This document shows positions 5,221 through 14,386 of a DNA stretch of 51,450 nucleotides, one piece after another (positions within the stretch are counted from its first letter, which is position 1; each line of letters opens with the position of its first letter). The stretch is from Budvicia aquatica DSM 5075 = ATCC 35567 (GTDB lineage: Bacteria; Pseudomonadota; Gammaproteobacteria; Enterobacterales; Enterobacteriaceae): the NCBI RefSeq assembly GCF_000427805.1, contig NZ_ATYS01000016.1, positions 1-51,450 of the forward strand, written 5' to 3'. The notes under the pieces were generated by a model. It saw only the letters and a list, made by a program, of their open reading frames with translations. It was not told the origin of the DNA and searched no databases. The position numbers were made by a program, and so were the translations under genes.

Positions 5221-6465
5221 TTAATGATCAGGCTGTTGGCGTAATTCTTCTACGTGCTTTTCGGTAATATCTTCAGGCTGCCCGCCCCAGGTTGCGCGTA
5301 AGTAGTTAACCAGATCTGCTATCTCTTTATTACTGAGCCTATGGCTGAATCCAGGCATACTTTGCATGCTTTCATTATTAGGAAAGTTTTGGGCCGGAAG
5401 TCCGTCCAGAATTGATACAACCAGGTTGCGTGCATCAGGCTGGCGAAGCGTTGTATTTCCATCCATGGCCACGGCAACGTGCGGCTTACCTTCACCGTCG
5501 AGGGAGTGGCATCCGGCACATTGATTTAAATAGGTAAGCCGTCCGTTATTGTTACCCTGTGTTGCAGTCATCTTCGCTGGCTCTGGTGCCTTATCTCCCA
5601 TCAGATAGGTTGTCAGGGCTAATGCATCTTCCTTGGTCAAAAAGCGGGTGCTTAAATCAATAACGGTATGCATTTCACTGAACGCGGTTGCTTTATCGGT
5701 AATGCCCGTTGATAAAAACTGATTCATTGTGGTCGTTGTCCAGCCTCGGGCGGCCAAACTATCAGGGGTAATATCAGGTGCAATAAAACGCCCAAGATTT
5801 CCCCCCGCCATTGGATTATCGCTTTCAACTTGACCAAGCACACCTCTGGGAGTGTGGCATTCGCCGCAGTGACCCAGTGCATTGCTTAGGTAACGGCCCC
5901 TATGCCATAGGTCTGAATTACCTTCAGAGCTGGCTTTGATCGGTTGGTCATCCAAAAATAGTAGATTCCAACCAATAAGCGCCATTCTTTGATTGTATGG
6001 GAAAGGAAGTTTATTTTCGGGCGGTGATTGATTCACCGGGGTTCGCGTCATTAGGTAGGCATACATATCATCAGAATCTTGGCGTGTTATCTCTTTAAAC
6101 GAGGTATAGGGCATCGCCGGATAAAGATGTCGACCACCGGGGGCGATACCTTTAGTTAATGCATTATAAAAGTCATCACTGGTCCAGCGACCAATACCCG
6201 CATCAGGATCTGGCGTAATATTGGTTCCATATAGCGTACCAAATGGGGTATCTAGTGGTACCCCTCCGGCCAATGGTGCTCCTCCAGCGGCGGTATGACA
6301 GGCTTCGCAGTCGGCGGCTTTGGTTAAGTAATAACCTCGAGTGATTTGTTCAGCATTGGCTTTCACCGTTTGGACTGGCCCGTCATAAGTTCGATTTTCA
6401 CGCCACCAGAGCAGGGCTATGGCGATAATCGCGATAACAATAATGCCAAGAAAGAAGCGTTTCAT
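5221..6465 (-). CDS. Triheme cytochrome c subunit of a molybdenum hydroxylase
   Basis: The 414-residue protein has an uncleaved or signal-type N-terminal hydrophobic helix (residues 4-21). Three cytochrome c domains follow, with heme sites CEACH (53-57), CGECH (200-204) and CAGCH (316-320) and candidate methionine ligands such as YPAMPY (M118). It is the periplasmic, membrane-anchored electron acceptor of the dehydrogenase encoded upstream, passing electrons toward quinone or a terminal oxidase. The arrangement matches membrane-bound aldehyde dehydrogenases of acetic acid bacteria and nicotinate dehydrogenase-type enzymes. The start codon shares one base with the upstream stop (TAATG), so translation is coupled. 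The specific substrate cannot be deduced. Confidence 0.9.
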   Translation of the reverse strand: MKRFFLGIIVIAIIAIALLWWRENRTYDGPVQTVKANAEQITRGYYLTKAADCEACHTAAGGAPLAGGVPLDTPFGTLYGTNITPDPDAGIGRWTSDDFYNALTKGIAPGGRHLYPAMPYTSFKEITRQDSDDMYAYLMTRTPVNQSPPENKLPFPYNQRMALIGWNLLFLDDQPIKASSEGNSDLWHRGRYLSNALGHCGECHTPRGVLGQVESDNPMAGGNLGRFIAPDITPDSLAARGWTTTTMNQFLSTGITDKATAFSEMHTVIDLSTRFLTKEDALALTTYLMGDKAPEPAKMTATQGNNNGRLTYLNQCAGCHSLDGEGKPHVAVAMDGNTTLRQPDARNLVVSILDGLPAQNFPNNESMQSMPGFSHRLSNKEIADLVNYLRATWGGQPEDITEKHVEELRQQPDH

Positions 6466-7016
6466 TATACCGCCTCCTTAATTAATCCAGGGGTCTTCAA
6501 TACGACGTCTTTAACGGCTTCATAGTAGCGAACATAGCCAGTACAACGACAGATATGATTTTCCAGAGCTTGAGATATCGCCTGTTCCAGCTCCTCCGGT
6601 AAAATAGGGTTTTTCTGTAGACGTTCAATAAATAACGTTGCGGCATTAACGAAACCGGGAGTGCAATAGCCGCATTGAAAACTATAGTGCTCCATAAAGG
6701 CTTGTTGAATCGGTGACAGTTCTACTACCTGATTTTGTTCATTGACTTTTGCCATGCCTTCAACGGTACGGACCTTCTTACCATTGAAGAAATGGGCTCC
6801 GGTGATACAGGTTCTGACTTCCTCACTGACGCCGTTATCGTGATCGATAATTGCGACGCAGGCATAACAAATACCTTGGCCGCATCCCAGGCGACAGCCT
6901 GTCAGATCTAAGTACTCATGAAGGAAATCAATCATCATTAACCCTTCCGGAACATCTAGCGGGCCATATTGTTTTCCGTTGACAGTCAGGGTTATCGGGC
7001 TAGTTTTAAGACTCAT
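6465..7016 (-). CDS. 2Fe-2S subunit of a xanthine-oxidase-family dehydrogenase
   Basis: The 183-residue protein has the two-cluster fold of small subunits of molybdenum hydroxylases. A plant-ferredoxin-like cluster is bound by C45, C50, C53 and C70 (GCGQGICYAC). A second cluster is bound by C115 and C118 (CGYC) plus C156 and C158 (CRC). It relays electrons from the molybdenum centre to the cytochrome. It has no signal peptide, so it would have to be exported as a folded complex with the Tat-signal-bearing large subunit. It overlaps the large-subunit gene by four bases (ATGA) and the cytochrome gene by one. Confidence 0.93.
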   Translation of the reverse strand: MSLKTSPITLTVNGKQYGPLDVPEGLMMIDFLHEYLDLTGCRLGCGQGICYACVAIIDHDNGVSEEVRTCITGAHFFNGKKVRTVEGMAKVNEQNQVVELSPIQQAFMEHYSFQCGYCTPGFVNAATLFIERLQKNPILPEELEQAISQALENHICRCTGYVRYYEAVKDVVLKTPGLIKEAV

Positions 7017-9838
7017 AATTGTTCCTCATGAATAGACGGCTTTCCATGAATAGAGAGCACTTCACGAATATTTTCGGCACGTACAGGCAAATCGCGGAAG
7101 CGATAACCTGTTGCATGTGCAATAGCATTTACCAGAGCGGCTACGACAGGAATCATAACTACTTCAGCCATACCTTTTGGTGGATCGGTTTCTGATAGCG
7201 CGGGAAGGATATCGCCGGTCTGCTTCCAAACCGCAACATCACTGGCTCTTGGCATATGATAGCGGTTGAAGTTCCAGGTTCCGTTGCCCGGACCGTCTTC
7301 ATATAGCGGCAAATATTCATGTAAAGCATGACCGATTCCCATCGCCAATCCACCCTGAAGCTGACCTGAAACCAGCTCAGGTACAATCAAGTTACCGCAC
7401 TCCATGATGGAGTGATGGTTGAGTAATTCGACCTGACCGGTAGCGATATCAATAGCAATTTCAGCCAGCGTGCCCACTGCGCTGTAATACGTCACTGCGG
7501 CATTATTTCGTTGAGTCGGCGGGTAGAAAACCTGTTGACGATCGAGAGGCGTAAATTGTCCATTGGCGTGGCGAATAGATAAGCCATCAATCGGGAGGTG
7601 AACGCTTTGATTATTGATACTAAAATCGGCTTCAGCCCACTGCCAACGGTTAAATACGTGGACAACTGCGCCGGTAATATTGCCCATTTGGTAGGCTTTT
7701 TGAGCCAGAATATCCAGGCTGAGGATTTGCATACCATTGGCGGTTAACCCTCCGTCTACCCATCGGGCGTCCTCTTTGCGCACAATATAAGGCGCGGCTT
7801 GGCCACCGCCAATTCCCGACTGCCATATAGCCATTGCCGCAGGCCAGATGCTGTGTTCAAAGATTAAACGGGCGGCTTCACGGGTACTATGCGAAAAATA
7901 ATAGGCTGAATTACTGGCGCTGGATGGTGAACAATAGGAAGGGGACCAGCGCGGATTTTTCTGTAATGTATCCTGCTCTTGCTGCGACATGATATAAGGG
8001 TCGCCGCTGGTTTCTACCGGTAGTGACGACCAGTCAGTTACCGAAAAATGTGCTTCATCAGCCGGCTTTCCCAGCCATTGCGCACAGATAACCGACTGAG
8101 ATGTCGACATACCGGTGCCCATTTCTGCCCCACTGTGATACAGCGTAATTTTGCCGCTTTCACTCAATTCGACGCGGGCAAAAGAGGTTTCAGCTCCGGT
8201 ACCAAAGTCCTTTTGTACGCAGCCAAAGCCTACCCCGTAGCGTTTGCCGGGATGTTTTTGTTCATACTCGTGTTTATTTTGTTGGCGCTTAAGCCAGATA
8301 GGATGAACGGCGGCCTTATTCAGAACTTCATCTGCACGAATTGCTCCGGCAGGAATGGCACCCTGAGTATTTTTCATACCGGATTTAAGCACGTTGCGCA
8401 GGCGTAACTCTATCGGGTCGAGTTTGAGTTCTGCTGCGATTTCATCCACCATCATTTCCGTGGCAGCCATACTCTGTAATGTGCCATAGCCGCGTGCGGA
8501 ACCTGCATCTATGGCTCTGGATGCGATACCGACGGAAGATAAATCGCTATTAGGGAAATAGTAGATGGATTGGGCTGCTGTAGCTCCAACCATGGCGACT
8601 GACGGCGTAAAGTTACTGCGTCCGCCGCCGTTGCACACCATTTCTGCGCGCATGGTTTTAAATAAGCCCGATTGGCGATCGACGGCAATGGTGTAATCCA
8701 TGTCAAAGGCATGACGCTTTAGCGAAGTCTGAAATTGCTCAAATCGGTCATTCGCCAGTCGAACGGGGAATCCGTCACCATAAAGGGCGGCAACTGCACC
8801 ATAATATGGGAAGTTAAAGTGGTCTTTGGAACCATATCCGACGGTATAACAAGGATGTAAGAAAACGTTTTTTACCGTAGGCAGGCTCTGGCTAAGCATT
8901 TTAGGTAGATTCTCTGCCACTTCCTGAGGAGACTGTGTCGGAATAACCAAATGAAGGCTTTGGGTGCCGGCGTCGTACCAGCCGTTCGCATTATCGGGTT
9001 CTAATGCGGCAGTATCGATGGATTGAGTGGTATAACGACGCGATAGAACAAACCAATCCTGCGGAGCATTTTGTAGCTGGTCAGCAATATTTGCGGCATA
9101 AAACATTCCTTGTGCATCAAGCGCGCCACCTTCTTGACCAACGGGCCATACGGGCAGATGTTTTTTAGTTGCCATCGGGAAGATTGGGCTGTCTTTAAGG
9201 CTAGAAAATATGTCATCGTCATTAGGTGTTGCTCCACCAACGCGCACATAGCGGAAGCTTCCCCAGGGATCTCGCTCTAGCGGACCGGTTCTTTTTCCAT
9301 AACGAACAACTTCATTATGGAATTTAAGTTTATCTTTGGCGAAACGAAAGCGTGCGAAGTCATGATAAATCAATATAGCCACTGCCTGACCTAAGTAGGC
9401 TGGCGTTTTCCCGCTTGGCAATAACATGTCAGGGCCATAAAATTCGGGGAAGGCTAAGCCATCTCTGATCAGATCTTCTGCGGTGACTAACCGATCGGGC
9501 TGTAAGTCATCACCTAATAATGAGAGATCGATGCCGTCAAACAGGCTATCGGCCTGGGTAACGCGTAAAACAAATGCATGAGCCTGTTGCTGCGGCCAAT
9601 AGGGTAAATCTTTAGCTCGAATATCACGGGCAAAAACCTTCTTTCCCATGACTTTAGACTGAGCATCGATACGAAACCGAATTCGCTTGTCATGAGGATC
9701 CCAATTGGGCGATTGTAGGATCTTATTTTCAAACAGCGCGGCATAGGCACGGCTATAAAGAGGAGCCAGATAAACAGTCACTCCGGCTATAACGGCCATC
9801 TTTAAAAACTGACGGCGTGAGGGGTTGAAATTGCTCAT
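7013..9838 (-). CDS. Molybdopterin-binding catalytic subunit, xanthine oxidase family, Tat-exported
   Basis: The product is 941 residues. I start at ATG 9838, with GAAGGA upstream; one codon earlier is a TTG. A twin-arginine signal (SRRQFLK at residues 7-13, hydrophobic core to about 30) directs export. The rest is a molybdenum hydroxylase large subunit: GSARGYG-type cofactor loop in the middle and KGMAE near the end, where the Glu (about residue 892) matches the catalytic base of this superfamily. The family oxidises aldehydes or N-heterocycles by hydroxylation. There is no FAD subunit; the partners are the 2Fe-2S protein and the triheme cytochrome. No XdhC-like or MocA-like maturation gene is adjacent, so cofactor insertion must use proteins encoded elsewhere. 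Substrate uncertain: aldehyde is the default guess. Confidence 0.9.
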   Translation of the reverse strand: MSNFNPSRRQFLKMAVIAGVTVYLAPLYSRAYAALFENKILQSPNWDPHDKRIRFRIDAQSKVMGKKVFARDIRAKDLPYWPQQQAHAFVLRVTQADSLFDGIDLSLLGDDLQPDRLVTAEDLIRDGLAFPEFYGPDMLLPSGKTPAYLGQAVAILIYHDFARFRFAKDKLKFHNEVVRYGKRTGPLERDPWGSFRYVRVGGATPNDDDIFSSLKDSPIFPMATKKHLPVWPVGQEGGALDAQGMFYAANIADQLQNAPQDWFVLSRRYTTQSIDTAALEPDNANGWYDAGTQSLHLVIPTQSPQEVAENLPKMLSQSLPTVKNVFLHPCYTVGYGSKDHFNFPYYGAVAALYGDGFPVRLANDRFEQFQTSLKRHAFDMDYTIAVDRQSGLFKTMRAEMVCNGGGRSNFTPSVAMVGATAAQSIYYFPNSDLSSVGIASRAIDAGSARGYGTLQSMAATEMMVDEIAAELKLDPIELRLRNVLKSGMKNTQGAIPAGAIRADEVLNKAAVHPIWLKRQQNKHEYEQKHPGKRYGVGFGCVQKDFGTGAETSFARVELSESGKITLYHSGAEMGTGMSTSQSVICAQWLGKPADEAHFSVTDWSSLPVETSGDPYIMSQQEQDTLQKNPRWSPSYCSPSSASNSAYYFSHSTREAARLIFEHSIWPAAMAIWQSGIGGGQAAPYIVRKEDARWVDGGLTANGMQILSLDILAQKAYQMGNITGAVVHVFNRWQWAEADFSINNQSVHLPIDGLSIRHANGQFTPLDRQQVFYPPTQRNNAAVTYYSAVGTLAEIAIDIATGQVELLNHHSIMECGNLIVPELVSGQLQGGLAMGIGHALHEYLPLYEDGPGNGTWNFNRYHMPRASDVAVWKQTGDILPALSETDPPKGMAEVVMIPVVAALVNAIAHATGYRFRDLPVRAENIREVLSIHGKPSIHEEQL

Positions 9839-9888
9839 CAAAAAATCCTTCTATAAAGATATCGGTTTTTTTGATAATTATGCGCTTA

Positions 9889-9921
9889 TTAACATTAATG
9901 TACATAAAATTAACATTAATG
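9889..9921 (-). promoter_or_regulatory. Two 12-bp direct repeats upstream of the molybdenum hydroxylase operon
   Basis: TTAACATTAATG occurs at 9889-9900 and again at 9910-9921, 21 bp apart (two helical turns). A partial third copy (ATTAACGTG) follows. The repeats lie 51-83 bases upstream of the operon's start codon. They look like tandem binding sites for a transcription regulator, which is not encoded next to the operon. Confidence 0.5.
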
Positions 9922-9961
9922 AAAAATTAACGTGACGCAATATTAAGTATGAGTATCAGAA

Positions 9962-10843
9962 TTAAGTTGGAGAGAGGGTAGCAAAAAAGCTCACCAGCGA
10001 GAGTACGATTGCGCCAGCGATAATTTCTAGCAAAGTGCAGGCGGTAAAACAACGCAAAGTATTAGTGACACCCGGTCGTATTCTCGGCACAAGAATATAG
10101 CGATTATAGAGCGCTATTCCGATCATAATTATGACCAGAAAAATTTTAATCCCCAGAAAGCGTTGATAAGGGGATGACCAATGCACAGGGAAGGAACCGA
10201 GGATAATGGCGGTATTTATTATTCCGCTGATAATGACTAACAGGACCGCAATATGGCCGAAATTTGAAAATTTTATCATCGCAGAGATAGCATATTTTCG
10301 CTTGGTTGGGTCTGACAGGTATCGTAAACACATTAATAGCGGCACCAGGGTGCCAAGCCAATAACCACCGCTCAGTAAATGAATGGCATGGTTAATGGGG
10401 TGTACCACACCAAGTAACCCGGTACTTATGGTTACATGACCAACAAAGCCGAGATTAATCAGCAGTGCTGCGGACAATCCGGCTATCAGCTTAAAACGCA
10501 GAGAAGGGGAGATAAAAAGACAGAGCGCAGATAACACGCTAAAAAGTAATTGCCACAACCACACCTTACCGAAGGTGGTTTCTAGTACCGCCGCGATTGT
10601 TGCAAAATCAATAACATCAACCCAGCCTTCCCCCATTAGCCCGCCTTGGACTGAAACTATTATCGCCGCAGTCAGTAAGTTGGCGATAATTGCATAGTTC
10701 AGGCCGTTATTTAGCCGAGAGCCAAGGGCTGTTTTCAACTGTTGGGGTGTTAGAAATACGATAAAGATACTGATGCCAAACATCAGTATCACTGCGCTGA
10801 AATGGAATAGCCGGCCTAGAATAAATAGGACTGTAAGGCTCAT
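9962..10843 (-). CDS. copD: Copper resistance protein CopD-family membrane protein
   Basis: The 293-residue product has about eight transmembrane helices spread over its full length, including the histidine-containing segments 'LGRLFHFSAVILMFG' near the N-terminus and 'GVVHPINHAIHLLSGGYWLGTLVPLL' in the middle, typical of the CopD/YebZ family. CopD works with periplasmic CopC in moving copper across the inner membrane, although the direction is debated. The gene lies three bases downstream of copC in the same orientation. E. coli has the same yobA-yebZ pair. No cytoplasmic copper sensor gene is adjacent. Confidence 0.88.
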   Translation of the reverse strand: MSLTVLFILGRLFHFSAVILMFGISIFIVFLTPQQLKTALGSRLNNGLNYAIIANLLTAAIIVSVQGGLMGEGWVDVIDFATIAAVLETTFGKVWLWQLLFSVLSALCLFISPSLRFKLIAGLSAALLINLGFVGHVTISTGLLGVVHPINHAIHLLSGGYWLGTLVPLLMCLRYLSDPTKRKYAISAMIKFSNFGHIAVLLVIISGIINTAIILGSFPVHWSSPYQRFLGIKIFLVIIMIGIALYNRYILVPRIRPGVTNTLRCFTACTLLEIIAGAIVLSLVSFFATLSPT

Positions 10844-10846
10844 TTA

Positions 10847-11236
10847 TCAGGGCTTAACGGTAAAACTATAGTTGCCTTTAGTTTTGTGCCCGTCTATCGA
10901 TACCACGTTCCAGTTAACGTTATATTTTCCCGGTGGAAGGTCACCATTTAAAGGCGCAATAATACGGGTATTATCATTGGCATCTAATAATAATGTGCCA
11001 GTTTCAACCGCTGAATTATCTGCACCCGATAACTTAATTTTGCTGAATTTAAGTTCGATCCCCTCAGAAAACTTAAGCGCAATTTCAGACGGTGCCTTTG
11101 TCAGAGTGGCCTCCGCTTCAGGTGACTGCTGTTTAAGATGGGCGTGAGCCAATACGGATGCTGATGAAAAACCAAGAATCATAACCAGTGTAAAAGAGAG
11201 GGCGCGGAATGCTTGATGTAGTCGTTGAGCTGCCAT
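10847..11236 (-). CDS. copC: Periplasmic copper-binding protein CopC (YobA-like)
   Basis: I choose ATG 11236, which has AGGA nine bases upstream, giving 129 residues. The in-frame ATG at 11272 has a poorer site. The signal peptide ends at LA|HAHLKQQ, leaving an N-terminal histidine, the copper ligand characteristic of CopC. The second conserved ligand region is VVSIDGHKTKGNYSF near the C-terminus. The mature protein is a small cupredoxin-like beta barrel of about 105 residues, the usual size. It is transcribed with copD. Confidence 0.9.
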   Translation of the reverse strand: MAAQRLHQAFRALSFTLVMILGFSSASVLAHAHLKQQSPEAEATLTKAPSEIALKFSEGIELKFSKIKLSGADNSAVETGTLLLDANDNTRIIAPLNGDLPPGKYNVNWNVVSIDGHKTKGNYSFTVKP

Positions 11237-11683
11237 TTTTATATCCTGAAGACGATAGTGATTATGGATCAAAATATTAACATTCTCGGTGAATATTGTA
11301 CATAACTGATAACTATTCTCATTAAATTGAGATCGAGGATTTTGATCGGCAGCATAGCATTGCTGTGTTTGTTTTTTTCCCCGTTCTTTTGCGGCATATC
11401 GGTTGAAAATTATTTTTTATAGTGACAAATATCTCGATTTAATCTGGAAAAGATATTTTATTGATATTTAATTCTTTATTTATAGGTTTATTGCGATTTT
11501 TAATTTTAGTTAAAGTGCATTTTATTGGTTTTAAATTCTAATTGATTGGCTTGATGTTAGGTTATTTGTCTGTAAAATAATTCAGAGTTAACCTGAATCG
11601 AATAAATAATCATAATAAAGCGGCCGGGCGTCAATAATATTGATTTTCCGGATAAGTTTTTGTTTGTCGGAGCGGATGCGGCA
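11237..11683. other. Intergenic region between copC and leuE
   Basis: The divergent genes copC and leuE are separated by 447 bases of AT-rich DNA. Promoters for both must lie here. I saw no convincing reading frame, long inverted repeat, or recognisable copper-box palindrome. Confidence 0.5.
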
Positions 11684-12325
11684 ATGCTTGAAAATTTAGG
11701 TGTTATCAATCTCTGGACTTACGTTATCGGTGTTATTTTCATCACCTTGATTCCTGGCCCGAACTCTATTTTTGTACTAACCAGCAGTGCTAAACATGGG
11801 GTAAAGGAGGGCTATAAAGCTTCTCTGGGGGTTTTTCTTGGTGATGCGACGTTAATCTTTCTTGCTTATGTCGGTGTAGCTTCTCTGGTCCGAACCTCCC
11901 CGATGTTTTTCTCGGTTATAAAATATGCCGGTGCCGCATATCTGTTTTATCTTGGCAGCCGTATCTTATATTCGAGCTTGATTGAAAAAGGCCGTAAGAC
12001 TGCTGAAGAAATTAAAGTTGCGAAGGATCATACATTCAGAAAGGCATTGCTTCTGAGCTTAACTAATCCTAAGACCATCATTTTTTACGTCTCCTTTTTT
12101 GTGCAGTTTGTTAGTCCTGATTATCCCAATACGGCGGTACCGTTCTTTATTTTAGGTAGCATATTAGAAGCGTTTAGCATGCTCTATTTATCGGTGCTGA
12201 TTTTTAGCGGGGCGACTCTGGCCTCAATGTTAAGACAACGCTATGGTCTGGCCAGACTATCTAACGGCTGTATAGGCACTCTGTTTTTAGCTTTTGGTTT
12301 AAAGTTAGCGATGACCAGCTCATAG
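11684..12325 (+). CDS. leuE: Leucine efflux protein LeuE (LysE family)
   Basis: The 213-residue product is an amino-acid exporter of the LysE/RhtB family with about six transmembrane helices. The N-terminal block (WTYVIGVIFITLIPGPNSIFVL) carries the family PGPN motif. The middle carries LLSLTNPKTIIFYVSFFVQF. Order and length match E. coli LeuE, which exports leucine and some analogues. I start at ATG 11684, where the homology begins, with GGAG about 12 bases upstream, not at an upstream TTG (11660). A strong terminator follows at 12350-12372. Confidence 0.88.
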   Translation: MLENLGVINLWTYVIGVIFITLIPGPNSIFVLTSSAKHGVKEGYKASLGVFLGDATLIFLAYVGVASLVRTSPMFFSVIKYAGAAYLFYLGSRILYSSLIEKGRKTAEEIKVAKDHTFRKALLLSLTNPKTIIFYVSFFVQFVSPDYPNTAVPFFILGSILEAFSMLYLSVLIFSGATLASMLRQRYGLARLSNGCIGTLFLAFGLKLAMTSS

Positions 12326-12349
12326 GGGACTAACTGTTTGACCAGTGGA

Positions 12350-12372
12350 ACCACCTTCGGGTGGTTTTTTTT
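12350..12372 (+). terminator. Rho-independent terminator of leuE
   Basis: ACCACC, TTCG tetraloop, GGTGGT and a run of eight T form a textbook terminator, 24 bases after the leuE stop. Confidence 0.92.
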
Positions 12373-12568
12373 ATTCTGTTATTGGTCAGATAAATAACGA
12401 GCAGAACTTACATTTTATGATGGCAGTAACGTTTTATGGTTAAGTTTTTGAAAATAGTATTGTAGCTATGCATATTAAGCGGTATTAAAGATAGCAAATA
12501 ATATTGATATAAAAAACAGTATACTCGGTGGTTTGCACAGGGAACTGACTTAAAGGGAATGAATAAGC

Positions 12569-12931
12569 ATGAGTATGAAAAGAACGGTATTGGCATCAGT
12601 CGTTACTCTAGGGCTAGCTTTAACATTCGGGTTGACCAGCAGCTTGGCTGAGAGCTATCAGGTTTGTGCTGAAAAATATACCGATGTTAGTGGTAATCGT
12701 TCAGTGTCATTAACGGACTGCGAGGGGAATAATTATCGCGTTCGTTCCGGAACGGTACGCTCAGGTTCCGATCGGTATCATTCTGGCCGCGGTAGTCGTG
12801 GGCAGATAAGCCAAGACGGAGCAAGCTATACCCGAGAGAAATGGTGTGATGACAGCGGATGTTACCGGATCAACAACCAACGAGATATGTGCGTTCTGGA
12901 AGTCACCGGCGAACTGGTTGATTGTTACTAA
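12569..12931 (+). CDS. Hypothetical secreted cysteine-containing protein (120 aa)
   Basis: The product has a signal peptide (MSMKRTVLASVVTLGLALTF...SLA|ES) and a mature part of about 92 residues. Six cysteines (VCAEKY, DCEGN, WCDDSGC, DMC, DCY) could form three disulfides in the periplasm. The middle is rich in Arg, Gly and Ser. The ATG at 12569 has AAGGGA about 12 bases upstream. No family was recognised. An inverted repeat follows at 12959-12995. Secretion is well supported, function unknown. Confidence 0.65.
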   Translation: MSMKRTVLASVVTLGLALTFGLTSSLAESYQVCAEKYTDVSGNRSVSLTDCEGNNYRVRSGTVRSGSDRYHSGRGSRGQISQDGASYTREKWCDDSGCYRINNQRDMCVLEVTGELVDCY

Positions 12932-12958
12932 GGCCGTATTTATACCTGTCACTGTTAG

Positions 12959-12995
12959 CTGAAGAGTATTAATTAAGTCTAAAAGTACTCTTCAG
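12959..12995. terminator. Inverted repeat downstream of the secreted protein gene
   Basis: CTGAAGAGTA (12959-12968) and TACTCTTCAG (12986-12995) pair perfectly around a 17-base AT-rich loop. No T-run follows. It may be an mRNA 3' stabiliser or weak terminator. Confidence 0.4.
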
Positions 12996-13346
12996 GCCAT
13001 AATTATTAACGCTTTCCCGTCATACTATACACTCCTGTTCTTAACCATATCACACAGTGAGTCTGTGAGACTGTCAGTATTGGCCTGGTTAATATCAGCG
13101 ACGCTAGGATTCCATTAGATTGAAGTATTACTGTGTGAGCGGTTATCAAAATAAACCTAGTGATAATCAATTAACGGTGCTGAAATGGTTAGGCGTAACC
13201 CATGAAGGAAACGGCACCGGCGATTATAATGATAATTAACAGATTATCTGATGTTAAATTAATCGGCCGTTGATACGATTGTGATAGTTGATTTTTACTT
13301 ATCTACGGGCTGGTTGGTGTTTTTATATCCAATATTAAGAGAGTTG
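12996..13346. other. Intergenic region with possible relic ORF
   Basis: This stretch holds a hairpin (TCACACAG with CTGTGAGA near 13050-13070). A 34-codon frame at 13135-13239 starts at GTG and reads VSGYQNKPSDNQLTVLKWLG and onward. The peptide looks protein-like, but there is no ribosome site, and it could be a relic or chance. The promoter of the lipoprotein gene at 13347 should lie at its right end. Confidence 0.35.
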
Positions 13347-13592
13347 ATGAATATGTGTACTAGAGCATTGATGTTGATGATGATTGTTTCCATCCTTACG
13401 GCATGTGGCAGTTTTGCCAGTCGCTTTGAAGGGGGAAACAGTGAGGTCTATTACCCGGGGGTAAAGTATTCAATGGAAAAGGCCAGAAGTGGCTATGGAG
13501 GTTTCTATTATTTTGATGTGCCATTCTCTTTTGTTTTTGACACTGTAATGCTGCCAGTTGATGCAATACGTATTGGTACAAACAATTTATAA
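13347..13592 (+). CDS. YceK/YidQ-family (DUF1375) lipoprotein
   Basis: I start at ATG 13347 (81 residues) with AAGAGAG just upstream. The 22 extra residues of the longer frame would spoil the signal. A lipoprotein signal peptide ends in the lipobox LTAC|GS. The mature part has the marks of the E. coli YceK/YidQ family: a 'YYPGV' block after the anchor and 'DVPFSFVFDTVMLPVDAI' near the C-terminus. These are small lipoproteins of unknown function, probably in the outer membrane, since Gly-Ser and not Asp follow the cysteine. Confidence 0.78.
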   Translation: MNMCTRALMLMMIVSILTACGSFASRFEGGNSEVYYPGVKYSMEKARSGYGGFYYFDVPFSFVFDTVMLPVDAIRIGTNNL

Positions 13593-13747
13593 TCGATATT
13601 TAGATAAGCGTCTGATATTTAAATCTGTGTTTTCATTTTTAGGAATTTATGCTTAGATGCACTTTTTTATCAAGGGGTTGTAGAATAAAATTGTGGTGTT
13701 GGGTAATTTTTACATTCCCAAATAGATTGCGTGTCAATGTTTTCTTA

Positions 13748-13963
13748 TTACGCTAATGAGGTATCTGAAGTTATTTTTCTTTCTATAATCAACTGGATAC
13801 GCCTTATCTTCTGCTCGGTGATATCACTAATAGCTACCGGTTTGTAACAGCACGAACATATCGCTCCTTGAATATCATTGAGCGTAGTAACTTGGTGATC
13901 GGCTCGAAATGATTCACTACCACATTTTGAGCAGTAGAATGTAAATTTAGGAGACATAGCCAC
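13748..13963 (-). CDS. Small zinc-ribbon protein (71 aa)
   Basis: The product contains CSKC (residues 11-14) and CSCC (36-39), two knuckles of a zinc ribbon, then a basic helix (QKIRRIQLIIERK). The start ATG 13963 has a GAGGTGG-like ribosome site upstream on the minus strand. It resembles small prophage-associated putative zinc-binding proteins of enterobacteria, but no phage genes lie nearby. Function unknown; it could bind nucleic acid through the basic helix. Confidence 0.6.
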   Translation of the reverse strand: MAMSPKFTFYCSKCGSESFRADHQVTTLNDIQGAICSCCYKPVAISDITEQKIRRIQLIIERKITSDTSLA

Positions 13964-14386
13964 CTCGATAAACTTGTTAATTTAATAGATTTATACCATA
14001 AGTTATTATTTGTTTCATATGACCTTTAGTACACTTCACTATGGTCGGTTATTTAGTATTTAAATATCGGTTGATATTAAGAGTACTTATTGTAAATGGT
14101 TTGTTATATGTGTCTATTTTTTGCTATCAGAGAAAGATTTTTAAAATTTAAAGATCGATAAATAAATGTTTTTGGAATTAATGTCTACTATATTAAATGT
14201 TGTTGTAAATATACTCATTTAGTGGTTTATTGCTGGTTTTTACGTCCCTTTATTCTTATCCTTATTTTATTGTTTGTGAAGAACAAAATGGTAGTTTTAC
14301 TACTAAAATGCCAATGATTGGTTGTTTGTGTGACGGCTATCCGATATTCTGCGTTTTTTATGGAAGGTTTTTCAAATTTTAGTGAT
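13964..14386. other. AT-rich intergenic region upstream of endA
   Basis: These 423 bases lie between the divergent zinc-ribbon gene and endA. The sequence is very AT-rich. It shows no convincing hairpin or reading frame beyond the 23 codons upstream of the chosen endA start, and must carry the promoters of both genes. Confidence 0.5.

Noticed and set aside
13135-13239. 34-codon GTG frame, VSGYQNKPSDNQ and onward
   Set aside because: Protein-like look, but no Shine-Dalgarno sequence and too short to judge; noted under the intergenic region only.
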